Shown here one piece after another: positions 20,322 to 28,845 of a stretch of 64,000 nt of DNA. Source of the stretch: Pseudomonas graminis (GTDB lineage Bacteria; Pseudomonadota; Gammaproteobacteria; Pseudomonadales; Pseudomonadaceae). The DNA is taken from the NCBI RefSeq assembly GCF_900111735.1, contig NZ_FOHW01000003.1, positions 212,383-276,382 on the forward strand, in the 5' to 3' direction. The notes under the pieces were generated by a model that was given only the letters and a program-made list of their open reading frames with translations, ran no database searches and had not been told where the DNA came from. A program made the position numbers and the translations under genes. Numbering within the stretch: position 1 is the stretch's first letter; every line of letters begins with the position of its first letter.

Positions 20322-20525
20322 GTCTGCCTGGGGGCAGACTGTTTCGCCTTCGGCGAGTTACTTGGAAAAGCACCCCAAGTAACCAAGGGTGCTTGCTCCT
20401 GGTTTGGCCCGACTTCGTCGGGTTCCCTCACTCCGACGACGCTCCGTGGGCCCGCGCCGAACGGACATCCATGTCCTAACGGCGCTCTCGCCGCATCCAT
20501 GCGGCTCGGCCCACTCCGCGTCGTC
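20322..20525. repeat. Structured interspersed repeat, copy 1
   Basis: A dense set of nested inverted repeats without a credible gene. From left to right: GTCTGCC/GGCAGAC hairpin (20322-20339), TCGCC/GGCGA (20344-20356), TTACTTGG/CCAAGTAA (20358-20382) and CCCGAC/GTCGGG (20408-20422). Then comes a long outer helix GACGACGC..GTGGGCC (20435-20452) pairing with GGCCCAC..GCGTCGTC (20508-20525). Inside it are GCGCCG/CGGCGC (20454-20485), GGACAT/ATGTCC (20463-20476) and CCGCAT/ATGCGG (20491-20504). The same architecture occurs at 28336-28542 with compensatory base changes. Short frames in it are not likely genes. Confidence 0.8.
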
Positions 20526-20612
20526 TGCGTTCGGCCTGCACCCAAGTCGCGATTGGCGGTGTCTGAACTTTTTGTGTTTGAAGAGCAAAAGCAGAGCAAA
20601 AGCAGAGCAAAA

Positions 20613-20682
20613 GCTTCCCGGCTGAAGCCGGTCCTACAGGGGATACCGGGTGCTGATAGTGGGACCGGCTTTAACCGGGAAG
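20613..20682. repeat. REPIN, type 3 (CTTCCCGGCTGAAGCCGGTC arms)
   Basis: Inverted REP pair: CTTCCCGGCTGAAGCCGGTC on the left, GACCGGCTTTAACCGGGAAG on the right. It lies about 90 bp after the structured repeat, the same relative place as at 28630-28699, suggesting that the two elements travel or persist together. Confidence 0.85.
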
Positions 20683-20715
20683 GGGCCGGTGCAGGCGCCA
20701 TCAATTCTCTGATCG

Positions 20716-20785
20716 TGCCCACGCTCCGCGTGGGTATGCATCCCGGGACGCTCCGCGTCCATTCCCGGCTGAAGCCGGTCCTACT
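20716..20785. repeat. ACGCTCCGCGT hairpins and a single type 3 REP
   Basis: CCCACGC/GCGTGGG and GGGACGC/GCGTCC hairpins, each around TCC, are followed by one more type 3 REP arm ending at 20785. Related ACGCTCCGC repeats follow the second structured repeat near 28735-28845. The remaining sequence up to 20860 holds nothing recognisable. Confidence 0.7.
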
Positions 20786-20860
20786 GGTGTTTAAAGGGGA
20801 CTGATTTATTTACACCGCTTCACCGTAAATTAATCTGTCCCCGCGTCAGCCAATCCCAGC

Positions 20861-22537
20861 TCACCCCACCGCCCGCACTTCTTCTTCTTCTTCTTCTTCT
20901 TCCGCCCATTTCACATAGCACACCACCACCGGCATTTCGTGTTCGGCGCAGAAGTCGATCCAGCGCAGTTGGTTGTCTTGCAGGCGATCGCCGGGGCCTT
21001 TGACTTCGATCATTCGGTAGCGGCGTTGTTCGGGGTAGAACTGGATGAGGTCGGGCATGCCGGTGCGGTTGGCTTTGATGTCTTGCAGCAGGCGTCGGAA
21101 CCAGCGTTTGAGGTGCTGCGCCGGCAGGCAGTGGAGCGCTTGATCCAGCAGCTCCGGGGTCAGGGTGCCCCAGAAAACGAAGGGCGATTGCAGGCCGAAT
21201 TTGCTGGCGTAGGTGTCGCGAATCACCGCTTCGTAGCGCTGGTCATCGAGCTGCGCCAGGCATTCGTCGAACAGGGTTGCGCGGCGCTGGTAGAAGTCCG
21301 GGCTGTAGAGGTCGCTCGGTGCGCTGTGGAAGGGGTGGAAAAACGCCCCCGGCAGCGGCGCAAAGATCGCCCGCCAGCACAGCAGGCCGAACAGCGAATT
21401 GACCAGGGCGTTTTCGACGTAATGCACCTCGCTGCCCTCTTCCGCCAAGTGCTGCTGAATCAGCCGTTCGACGCTGTGATCGGGCAGTGGCAGCACGCTC
21501 AGGTCGAGCCGGCTAACCGTCCGTTTCATCCTCTTCTGCACGCTGCCCTCGCCCAGCTTGCGCTTGAGACGCGGCTGGATGCGCACCAGGTGTTGGGTTT
21601 CTTCATCGTTTTCCGGCGCCGATTGCGCTTCCAGCAACAACGTCATGGCTTCGAGGAATTGCTCGCTACGTTCGAGCACGCGAATCCTGCGCACACGGGC
21701 GCCGGGGTAGCTGGACTGCGCGTAGACGCTCAATGCCAGCGGCCAGTCCTGTTCGCGTTCGGCCTGCTGACCGATCTTGAACAACAACTTGGCGCGACGC
21801 ATGGCCAGCCAGGGATTATCGGTCTCGACGGCCAGCGCCTGCGGCGCCAGGTCGGCCAGTGCCATGCCGTCGTCCAGCGCCTGTCGGCAGGTGTGCAGGT
21901 GCAGGCAGATGTCGATGTCGGCGCGCTGGTTGATGCCACGGGATTCGACGGAAAATTCGACTTTTTCATAGCGATAGATGCCCAGGTCCGCCAGCACGAA
22001 CTCCGACCACTCCTGGTACAGGTTGCCGAAGTACAACAAGCGAAGCCGGTCGCACAACGGCATCACCTGGAGGGCGAAGATCACTTCTTCGAACCCGGCA
22101 AACCAGTGTTCCAGCCGCTGGGGCGATTCGTATATCGGCAGCAGGCGCTGCAAGAGGTCGGATTTTTTCTCCGCAATTTTGACGCCGTGGGCCTTGAAAC
22201 ACTGGCCCAGCTCGTCCTTGCGCAGCAACGCGAACAGCGCGTGAAGGTCCAGATGGGGCTGGCCGTCCACCCAGCCTGATTCCAGCAGCGGCGCGGCAGC
22301 CAACCGGACATCGCCAATTTCTGCGTAATCCAGCTTGCTGGCGCGAAACAGCGTGCCCTTGCGCATGACCATGCGCACCAGTAAGGCCTGTGCAGGTTGC
22401 GGCAGTTGGGCAAAGTCGTCGATAAAACGCCGCTCGTCTTCATCGAGCAGGTCGTCGTAGCGCTGGGCGATCCAGTTCAGCACCTGGCGGAAGTTTTCCA
22501 GGTAATAAAACGGATTGTCGAGGGGGGAAAGGCTCAC
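20861..22537 (-). CDS. FAN1-like VRR-NUC structure-specific nuclease
   Basis: About 558 residues from the GTG at 22537, which matches the length I recall for P. aeruginosa FAN1. It opens LDNPFYYLENFRQVL, followed by a SAP-like DNA-binding segment (AEKKSDLLQRLLPIYES), helical repeats, and a C-terminal VRR-NUC nuclease. The PD-(D/E)XK core is GMPDLIQFYP then RMIEVKGPGDRLQDNQ, with the catalytic Asp, Glu and Lys present. It should cut flapped or cross-linked DNA in interstrand cross-link repair. The frame continues upstream to 22717, but that part lacks an ATG consistent with the divergent gene at 22701. The C-terminus carries eight consecutive Glu from a GAA repeat. Confidence 0.88.
   Translation of the reverse strand: MSLSPLDNPFYYLENFRQVLNWIAQRYDDLLDEDERRFIDDFAQLPQPAQALLVRMVMRKGTLFRASKLDYAEIGDVRLAAAPLLESGWVDGQPHLDLHALFALLRKDELGQCFKAHGVKIAEKKSDLLQRLLPIYESPQRLEHWFAGFEEVIFALQVMPLCDRLRLLYFGNLYQEWSEFVLADLGIYRYEKVEFSVESRGINQRADIDICLHLHTCRQALDDGMALADLAPQALAVETDNPWLAMRRAKLLFKIGQQAEREQDWPLALSVYAQSSYPGARVRRIRVLERSEQFLEAMTLLLEAQSAPENDEETQHLVRIQPRLKRKLGEGSVQKRMKRTVSRLDLSVLPLPDHSVERLIQQHLAEEGSEVHYVENALVNSLFGLLCWRAIFAPLPGAFFHPFHSAPSDLYSPDFYQRRATLFDECLAQLDDQRYEAVIRDTYASKFGLQSPFVFWGTLTPELLDQALHCLPAQHLKRWFRRLLQDIKANRTGMPDLIQFYPEQRRYRMIEVKGPGDRLQDNQLRWIDFCAEHEMPVVVCYVKWAEEEEEEEEVRAVG
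20879..20902. repeat. Trinucleotide microsatellite (TTC)8 in the FAN1-like gene
   Basis: Eight perfect TTC units on the plus strand encode eight glutamates (GAA) on the minus strand, five codons before the stop of the nuclease gene. Unit gain or loss would keep the frame and change only tail length. Confidence 0.9.
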
Positions 22538-22700
22538 GGCGAGGTCACGTAAAGGCTGACGGGAGAGCGTGAGGATACTGGTTATCCGTACAGATTCCAG
22601 CCCTGACTGCTGTAGGATGGCGGCGGCCCGATCAACGGCGCGGACCAAAGGGCGCTGCGCACCCGCTACACTCCCTCCACGCACTTTCAAGGAGATCGCC

Positions 22701-23204
22701 ATGCCTTCCGCCGGCAAACCCCTCGTTTATCTCGCGGGGTTCGACGTGTTTCGCGCCGACGCTATCGATCACGGCCGCGCGTTGAAAGCCCTTTGCGATC
22801 AGCACGGTCTCGAGGGGCTGTACCCTTTTGACAACGAAGTGCCGCAAGGGCTGATGCCTGAAGAAGCCGCCGCCGTCATTTGCAACGCCAATATCGAGAT
22901 GATCAAAGCCTGCGACGCGGTGCTGGCCAATCTCAATCCGTTTCGCGGCGCCGAGCCGGATTCAGGTACGGCCTTCGAAGTGGGCATGGCCGTTGCGCTG
23001 GGCAAGCCGGTATGGGCGTATTTCGCGGCGAATGGCTCGTTGCGCGAGCAGATCGCCCATGACGCGGCGGGCTTCGACGCGCAGGGGTTTCAGGTGGAAG
23101 ATTTCGGCCTGCCGCGCAATTTGATGCTGGCGTGTACCTGGGCCGGCAGCAGCGAGACGGCCGAAGAAGCGATTGAGTCGCTGGCTGCGCATCTCGCTGA
23201 CTGA
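22701..23204 (+). CDS. Nucleoside 2-deoxyribosyltransferase
   Basis: 167 residues; AAGGAG at 22689 fits the ATG at 22701. The fold is Rossmann-like with the family opening VYLAGFDVFRADA, then VLANLNPFRGAEPDSGTAFEVG, where the conserved Asp and the nucleophilic Glu (in FEVG) lie. It exchanges nucleobases between 2'-deoxyribonucleosides, or hydrolyses them, in nucleotide salvage in the cytoplasm. It is divergent from the FAN1-like gene and followed by a small acidic-protein gene on the other strand. Pathway partners are not visible nearby. Confidence 0.85.
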   Translation: MPSAGKPLVYLAGFDVFRADAIDHGRALKALCDQHGLEGLYPFDNEVPQGLMPEEAAAVICNANIEMIKACDAVLANLNPFRGAEPDSGTAFEVGMAVALGKPVWAYFAANGSLREQIAHDAAGFDAQGFQVEDFGLPRNLMLACTWAGSSETAEEAIESLAAHLAD

Positions 23205-23293
23205 ACCCATACCCCGGTCGCTCCTGCAGGTTATCTGACGGCAGATCCATCTGCAGTGTCGTCATCAAGGTCAGCGATCGCCAACGCCCTCGC

Positions 23294-23515
23294 CTATTCC
23301 AGATTCGACGAACTGATGTCCAGCTTGTCAGCGTCGGCAAACCCGTCCAGGTCCAGGTCGCTCAGATCAAGCTCCGCCTCCGGGTCGCGATCCTCGTCGG
23401 AATCGGCATCGTTGAGGGGCGACTGATCGCCGCCAAAATGCTCGCCCTCATGGGCAAACCAGGCCATTGCATGGGTGTCCGGCTGGCTTGTCTGTACCTG
23501 CATCAGTAGCTGCAT
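23294..23515 (-). CDS. Small acidic protein, unknown function
   Basis: 73 residues from MQLLMQVQTSQ, with GGAG about 9 bases upstream of the ATG. The C-terminal half is very acidic (SDEDRDPEAELDLSDLDLDG), strongly Asp-rich, with no Cys, no signal peptide and no transmembrane segment. It lies 64 bp downstream of the LysR gene on the same strand. I do not recognise a family. Asp-rich tails can bind cations or basic proteins, but no function can be assigned. Confidence 0.5.
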   Translation of the reverse strand: MQLLMQVQTSQPDTHAMAWFAHEGEHFGGDQSPLNDADSDEDRDPEAELDLSDLDLDGFADADKLDISSSNLE

Positions 23516-23579
23516 CGTTGACGCTCCGTGATTGAATGTCGTTAAGCAGGCTAACCCACCCGGCGGGGTAAAGCACAGG

Positions 23580-24482
23580 TCAGGACAAATTGAGGAAAGA
23601 CCCGCCGTCATCGCGCAGCATCTGCACCATGGCGTGGGCGGCTGGGGACAGATAGCCCTCGCGGCGCAGCATGACGCAAAGGGTCCGCGTCATCGTGGTC
23701 TGTTCCAGTTGCACCTCGCGCAGGTCCTGCATGTTTTTGCCGAACTCCAGCGTCTCCCGGGCGATGAAACTCAGCAGGCTGGTCTGGGCGATCAGTCGCG
23801 GCAAGAGGGAAATCGAGTTGGACTCGATCTGCACGTCCGGCAGCGGCAGGTCGTGGCGGGCGAAGGCGTCGTCGACCCAGATGCGCGAAGACACCCCGGA
23901 CGGCGGCAGCACCCAGCGATAGCGACACAAGTCGCGCATCTGGAATGGCGCTTTGAAAATCGGATGATTGCGGCTGGCGATCACCACCGCTTCGTCGGTA
24001 AGGATCGGGTAAAAGGTGAACTCCTCTTCGGCACCGCGCTGGGCGCAAATGATCATGTCCAGGTGCCCGGAGCGCAGCTGCTCGCGCAGCATGTCGTCCT
24101 GACCGATCACCAGCTTGAGCGTCACCTGCGGCGAGCGTTTGAGCAGCGCGCTGGTCAGTTCGGGCAGCAGGTACTCGGCCATGGTCGCCGCACAGCCCAG
24201 GCGGATATCCCCTACCGCGCCGCTGGCGAAATCACGCACCTCGCGCTGGGTCTGGGCGATGCTTTGCTGCAACACCTTGCCCCGCGCCTGGAGCAGTTCG
24301 CCGACCGGCGTGAGCTTGATTCTGCGACCGTCGCGCTGGAACAGCTTGGTGCCGAAGGACTCCTCCAGCCGCTGGATGCTTTTGGTCAGCGCCGGCTGAC
24401 TGCGATTAAGCTTTTCCGCCGCGCGCCCCAGATGACCGAGCTCGGCGATGGTTTCGAAGTAGGTCAGGTCACGCAGGTCCAT
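23580..24482 (-). CDS. LysR-family transcriptional regulator
   Basis: 300 residues. The N-terminal winged helix-turn-helix is classical (DLTYFETIAELGHLGRAAEK, then LNRSQPALTKSIQRLEESFG). The C-terminal effector-binding domain starts near residue 90 (GDIRLGCAATMAEYLLPELT). It is divergent from the AbrB-type membrane gene, with 101 bp between the starts, a layout that usually means it controls that gene and itself. The AT-rich intergenic stretch (24483-24545) could hold its binding site and both promoters, but no clear T-N11-A palindrome was settled. The inducer is unknown. Confidence 0.9.
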   Translation of the reverse strand: MDLRDLTYFETIAELGHLGRAAEKLNRSQPALTKSIQRLEESFGTKLFQRDGRRIKLTPVGELLQARGKVLQQSIAQTQREVRDFASGAVGDIRLGCAATMAEYLLPELTSALLKRSPQVTLKLVIGQDDMLREQLRSGHLDMIICAQRGAEEEFTFYPILTDEAVVIASRNHPIFKAPFQMRDLCRYRWVLPPSGVSSRIWVDDAFARHDLPLPDVQIESNSISLLPRLIAQTSLLSFIARETLEFGKNMQDLREVQLEQTTMTRTLCVMLRREGYLSPAAHAMVQMLRDDGGSFLNLS

Positions 24483-24583
24483 ATATCAACCAAAGTTATC
24501 AATTCATGATTATTAGAAAATAGACTTGATCGATTGCGCTGTCGATACTGGGCGTCATTGGAAGACACCTATCAGGAAAGCCA

Positions 24584-25681
24584 ATGCTCTGGAGATCCGC
24601 GTTGCCCCGTCCCGCCTCGTTCGCCCTCGCCCACCAGCACCCGCTGACCCAATGGTTGCTGCTCATCCTCATGGCTGGTAGCGCCGGCCAACTGTTCAAA
24701 TACTTCCACATCCCCGCGGCACTGTTTCTCGGTCCCATGCTGGTGGCCATCGGCTTCGGGGTCGCCGGTGCCAGCGTTCGCCTGAACAAGCAGGTGTTCC
24801 GCCTGGGTCAGGGCACGGTCGGCGTGCTGGTCGCCCACTCCATGACCGTCGGCGTGTTGCTCGCGGCGATGCAGTCGTGGCACGTGATGGTCTTCGCCAC
24901 CCTGCTCACGGTCGCGTTGAGCGCGGTGGTCGGCATCGCCATGGCGCGCTGGGGTGGCATTCAGAGCAGCACGGCGGCGTGGGGGACCTCACCGGGGGCG
25001 GCCTCGGCGATGGTTGCGATGTCCGAAGATTACGGCGCCGACTCCCGGGTGGTTGCCACCATGCAATACGTGCGAGTGGTCTGCGTGGTAATGGTTGGTG
25101 CGCTGGTCAGTCGGCTGATCGGCGCCGATGCCGGGGGTTCCGATGCCCACAGTACGGACGCGCTGCTGCACGGGATGAATCTGCTCAATCTGGGGCTGAG
25201 CCTGCTGGTGATCGGGGTCGGCGTGATGCTCGGCAGTCGCTTGCCGGCCGGGGCATTGCTGGTGCCTTTGCTGCTAGGCGGCGCGTTGCAATTGAGCGGC
25301 GTGCTGCAGATCACCCTGCCCACCTGGGTGCTGGCGATTGCCTACGGCGCGATCGGCAGTTACATCGGTTTGCGCTTCGACCGCGTGACCATCGCCTACG
25401 TCTGGCGGCGGCTGCCCGCGATGATTGCCGGGGCGCTGGTGCTGATTCTGCTCTGCGCGCTGTCGGCCTGGGGCATCTCTGAAATCATGGGCAAGGATTT
25501 TCTCTCGGTGTACCTGGCCACCAGCCCCGGGGGCCTTGATGCGATGGCGATCATTGCCATCGATACCCATTCGGACGTCGGCTTCGTGTTGGCGATGCAG
25601 ACGCTGCGATTGTTCGCTGTGATTGTGACCGGCGCGTACATCGCCCGGCAGGTGATTCGCGTCTCGCACCGCTTTGCCTGA
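24584..25681 (+). CDS. AbrB-family inner-membrane protein (putative transporter/regulator)
   Basis: 365 residues with about ten hydrophobic helices and an internal duplication, as in the AbrB (E. coli) / Gneg_AbrB_dup membrane family. Each half carries an STxxWGTSPGAASAMV-type or VYLATSPGGLDAMAII-type motif; both are visible here near residues 128-143 and 308-322. Despite the name this is unrelated to the Bacillus DNA-binding AbrB. The function of the family is poorly defined. Its partner is the divergent LysR gene. The xthA gene follows after 107 bp. Confidence 0.82.
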   Translation: MLWRSALPRPASFALAHQHPLTQWLLLILMAGSAGQLFKYFHIPAALFLGPMLVAIGFGVAGASVRLNKQVFRLGQGTVGVLVAHSMTVGVLLAAMQSWHVMVFATLLTVALSAVVGIAMARWGGIQSSTAAWGTSPGAASAMVAMSEDYGADSRVVATMQYVRVVCVVMVGALVSRLIGADAGGSDAHSTDALLHGMNLLNLGLSLLVIGVGVMLGSRLPAGALLVPLLLGGALQLSGVLQITLPTWVLAIAYGAIGSYIGLRFDRVTIAYVWRRLPAMIAGALVLILLCALSAWGISEIMGKDFLSVYLATSPGGLDAMAIIAIDTHSDVGFVLAMQTLRLFAVIVTGAYIARQVIRVSHRFA

Positions 25682-25788
25682 ATCGGAGAAGCCGGCTGAT
25701 CGTAGCGAAAGGCAGCGGCGCGCACGCCGATGGAATCTTCAGCGATCCGGCGACCTCCAACGCTTCACACTCACTGGAGGCGGACGCC

Positions 25789-26571
25789 ATGGCCACGCTG
25801 AAAATCGCCACGTTCAACATCAACGGCATCCGCGCACGTTTGCCCATTCTGTTGCAGTGGCTGGAAAAGGAAGCGCCCGACATCGTCTGCCTGCAGGAAC
25901 TGAAGGCCGCCGACACGGCCTTCCCCGCCGATGACATCCGCAATGCCGGCTACGGGGTGATCTGGCAGGGCGAGCCCTCGTGGAACGGCGTGGCGATTCT
26001 GTCCCGGGACAGTGAGCCGCTGGAGATTCGCCGGGGTCTGCCGGGCAACGAAAAGGACAGCCACAGCCGCTATCTGGAGGCGGCCGTTCAGGGCGTGATC
26101 GTCGGCTGCCTGTACCTGCCCAACGGCAACCCACAGCCGGGGCCGAAGTTCGAGTACAAGCTGGACTGGTTCGAGCATTTCATCAAACACGCCGACTCGC
26201 TGTTCAAGAGCGAGCATCCGGTGGTGCTGGCCGGGGACTACAACGTCATCCCCACCGATGACGACATCTACAACACCCGCTCATGGCTGAAGGATGCCTT
26301 GCTGCAACCGGAAAGCCGCGCGTGCTTTGAGCGCCTGCTGGACCAGGGCTGGACCGACGCCTTGCGCGCGAAATTCCCGGACGAGCGCATTTACACGTTC
26401 TGGGATTATTTCCGCAATCACTGGAAGACCAACTCCGGCCTGCGCATTGACCACTTGCTGTTGAGCAAAGACCTGGCGCACAAGCTGAAAAACGCGGGGG
26501 TGGATCGCTGGGTCAGGGACCTTCCCCACGCCAGTGATCATGCACCGACATGGATTGAGTTAAAGGTTTGA
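25789..26571 (+). CDS. xthA: Exodeoxyribonuclease III
   Basis: 260 residues, a Mg2+-dependent AP endonuclease and 3'-5' exonuclease for base-excision repair. The catalytic set is complete: KIATFNINGIRARL (Asn), IVCLQELK (Glu), LAGDYNVIPTDDD (Asp, Asn), GLRIDHLLLS (Asp) and ASDHAPTWIEL (Asp, His). Start ATG preceded by CTGGAGGCGG. A shared terminator hairpin at 26697 separates it from the convergent aldehyde dehydrogenase. Confidence 0.95.
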   Translation: MATLKIATFNINGIRARLPILLQWLEKEAPDIVCLQELKAADTAFPADDIRNAGYGVIWQGEPSWNGVAILSRDSEPLEIRRGLPGNEKDSHSRYLEAAVQGVIVGCLYLPNGNPQPGPKFEYKLDWFEHFIKHADSLFKSEHPVVLAGDYNVIPTDDDIYNTRSWLKDALLQPESRACFERLLDQGWTDALRAKFPDERIYTFWDYFRNHWKTNSGLRIDHLLLSKDLAHKLKNAGVDRWVRDLPHASDHAPTWIELKV

Positions 26572-26696
26572 TGGAACAGTCTTCACGCTGCCACACGGTG
26601 GGCTGATTCGGATGTCGGCCGGTTCGATGAATCTGTGGAACGACAGCGCCGGTAAAAATTGGATAGCCGCAAGCGTCCCGCGGCAGCCCAAAAAAA

Positions 26697-26722
26697 AACC
26701 CACCAAAGGGTGGGCTTTTTTT
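26697..26722. terminator. Bidirectional terminator between xthA and the aldehyde dehydrogenase
   Basis: Stem CCCACC/GGTGGG with an A tract on the left and T7 on the right, so it can act on both strands. It lies about 125 bp after xthA and 20 bp after the end of the convergent minus-strand gene. Confidence 0.85.
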
Positions 26723-26740
26723 CAACGTTACCGCATGCCG

Positions 26741-28174
26741 TTAAACGTTAAATACCGTAACCAACTTGGTATTCAGGTACGCCTCGATCGCTTCGGTGCC
26801 GCCTTCGGACCCGTAGCCGGAGTCCTTGATGCCGCCAAACGGCACTTCAACCAGACCGATGCCCTGATGGTTGATCGACAGCATGCCGGCTTCGATGCGG
26901 GTGCTGAGGATGTGGGTGGTTTTCATCGATGAGGTGAACGCGTAGGACGCCAGGCCGAACGGCACCCGGTTGGACTCCTTCACCGCATCTTCCACCGTGT
27001 CGAACGGCACCAGCAGCGCCACCGGGCCGAACGGTTCTTCGTTCATGATGCGCATCTCAGTGGTCAGACCGCTGATGACGGTGGGCTGGAAGAAGTAGCC
27101 TGGCCCTTCGATGGCGTTACCGCCGACGTGGACCTTGGCGCCCTTGTCGCTGGCGTCCTTGATCAACGCGCTCAACGCCGGAATGCGTCGCTCGTTGGCC
27201 AACGGGCCCATGGTCACGCCCTGCTCCAGCCCGTTGCCGACTTTCAGCTCGTGGGTGTGGCCGACGAACTTCTCGACGAATGCATCGAACACACCACGCT
27301 GGACCAGAATGCGCGTCGGTGACACGCAGACCTGCCCGGCGTTGCGGAACTTGGTGCCGGCCAGCGTGCGTGCGGCCAGGTCGATATCCGCGTCGTCGAA
27401 TACCAGCGCCGGGGCATGGCCGCCGAGTTCCATGGTCGCGCGCTTCATGTGCTGCCCGGCCAGCGCGGCGAGCTGTTTACCGACCGGGGTCGAGCCGGTG
27501 AAGGTGACTTTCTTGATGGTCGGGTGCGCGATCAGGTAGCTGGAGATCTGCGCCGGGTCGCCAAAAACGAGGCCGATGACGCCCGCCGGAACGCCGGCAT
27601 CGACGAAGGCACGCACCAGTTCGGCTGGCGACGCCGGGGTCTCTTCCGGGGCCTTGACGATGATTGAGCAGCCGGCCGCGAGCGCCGAGGACAGCTTGCG
27701 CACCACTTGGTTGATCGGGAAGTTCCACGGCGTGAAGGCCGCCACCGGACCGACCGGTTCCTTGATGACTTTCTGTTCGACCGAGACGTTGCGCGATGGC
27801 ACGAGGCGGCCATAGGCACGGCGGCCTTCTTCGGCCAGCCAGTCGATGATGTCGGCAGCGGACAGGGTTTCCATGCGCGCTTCGGCCAGGGGTTTGCCCT
27901 GCTCGCGGGTCATGATGTTGGCAATGTGATCGACGCGGTCGCGCAGCAGGTTGGCGGCTTTCTGCATGATTTTGTAGCGGTCGTAGGCCGGGGTGCTGCG
28001 CCAGGTTTCGAAGCCGCGCTCGGCCGCTGCCAGCGCCTGGTCCAGGTCGGTGATGTCGGCGTGGGCCACGGTGCCGAGGGTTTCGCCATTGGCCGGGTTG
28101 ATGACGTTGAGGGTGCGGCCGTCTGCGCTGGCACGCCATTGACCGTCGATGAGCAGTTGAACGTCTGGGTACAT
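26741..28174 (-). CDS. NAD(P)+ aldehyde dehydrogenase, succinate / alpha-ketoglutarate semialdehyde type
   Basis: 477 residues with all ALDH motifs: [23 protein letters not shown], the general base in MELGGHAP and the nucleophile in [13 protein letters not shown]. It belongs to the succinate-semialdehyde dehydrogenase branch (gabD-like). The C-terminus [20 protein letters not shown] and the segment [20 protein letters not shown] recall, from memory, the Azospirillum brasilense alpha-ketoglutaric semialdehyde dehydrogenase of the L-arabinose pathway. It may therefore finish pentose oxidation with the ara cluster 9 kb away, or degrade GABA-derived semialdehyde. No gabT-like aminotransferase is adjacent. 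Confidence 0.85.
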   Translation of the reverse strand: MYPDVQLLIDGQWRASADGRTLNVINPANGETLGTVAHADITDLDQALAAAERGFETWRSTPAYDRYKIMQKAANLLRDRVDHIANIMTREQGKPLAEARMETLSAADIIDWLAEEGRRAYGRLVPSRNVSVEQKVIKEPVGPVAAFTPWNFPINQVVRKLSSALAAGCSIIVKAPEETPASPAELVRAFVDAGVPAGVIGLVFGDPAQISSYLIAHPTIKKVTFTGSTPVGKQLAALAGQHMKRATMELGGHAPALVFDDADIDLAARTLAGTKFRNAGQVCVSPTRILVQRGVFDAFVEKFVGHTHELKVGNGLEQGVTMGPLANERRIPALSALIKDASDKGAKVHVGGNAIEGPGYFFQPTVISGLTTEMRIMNEEPFGPVALLVPFDTVEDAVKESNRVPFGLASYAFTSSMKTTHILSTRIEAGMLSINHQGIGLVEVPFGGIKDSGYGSEGGTEAIEAYLNTKLVTVFNV

Positions 28175-28335
28175 GGGGAACTCCGGATGCGCCTCGCGGG
28201 GAGGCGGAGGGAAGAAAGGCGCGCCGGCCCCTCAGGGATGCGCGCGGCTCGCGATCGGGTCGGATCGGTTGCGGACATCCAGAGAGATAGGGGCGGCCAG
28301 GGTGATTTTCAATGGGGCTGAGGACGATCAAGGGC

Positions 28336-28542
28336 GTCTGCCTGGGGGCAGACTGTTTCGCCTTCGGCGACTTACTTTTGAAAAGCACCAAAAGTAAGCA
28401 AAAGTGCCTGCTCCTGGTTTGGCCCTTCCTTCGTCAGGGTTCCTTCACTCCGGTCTCGCTCCGTGGGCCCGCGCCGAACGGACATCCATGTCCTGACGGC
28501 GCTCTCGCCGCATCCATGCGGCTCGGCCCACTCCACGAGACC
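28336..28542. repeat. Structured interspersed repeat, copy 2
   Basis: Same element as 20322-20525, same orientation. Helices: GTCTGCC/GGCAGAC (28336-28353), TCGCC/GGCGA, and TTACTTTTG/CAAAAGTAA (28372-28397). The outer helix GGTCTCG (28452-28458) pairs with CGAGACC (28536-28542), stacked on GTGGGCC/GGCCCAC, and encloses the invariant GGACAT and CCGCAT hairpins. The third hairpin and the outer helix differ in sequence from copy 1 on both strands of the stem, so pairing is preserved. The sequence from 28175 to 28335 shows no gene and presumably carries the dehydrogenase promoter. Confidence 0.8.
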
Positions 28543-28629
28543 TTCGTTCAGCCTGCACCCAAGTCGCGATTGGCGGTGACTGAGCTTTCTGCGCACGAAG
28601 ATCAAAAGCAGATCAGAAGCCAAGCAAAA

Positions 28630-28699
28630 GCTTCCCGGCTGAAGCCGGTCCCACTGACGGCATGCGGTGCTGTTAGTGGGACCGGCTTTAGCCGGGAAG
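28630..28699. repeat. REPIN, type 3
   Basis: CTTCCCGGCTGAAGCCGGTC and GACCGGCTTTAGCCGGGAAG arms, 70 bp overall, in the same place relative to the structured repeat as the REPIN at 20613. Confidence 0.85.
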
Positions 28700-28725
28700 G
28701 GGCCGGTTTGGTTACCCCAGATGTT

Positions 28726-28845
28726 GATTGTTCCCACGCTCCGCGCAGTAACACGGACCCGGGTGCTTTGTTGATTGTTCCCACGCTCCGCATGGTAACA
28801 GCGCCCCGGACGCTCCGCGTCCTTCAGACCACGCGGAGCGCGCTA
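28726..28845. repeat. Degenerate ACGCTCCGC repeats
   Basis: Three related units (TTCCCACGCTCCGC at about 28731 and 28778, then GGACGCTCCGCGTCC near 28808) and a final CGCGGAGCG run into the end of the ArsR gene. They resemble the units at 20716-20760. Confidence 0.6.
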
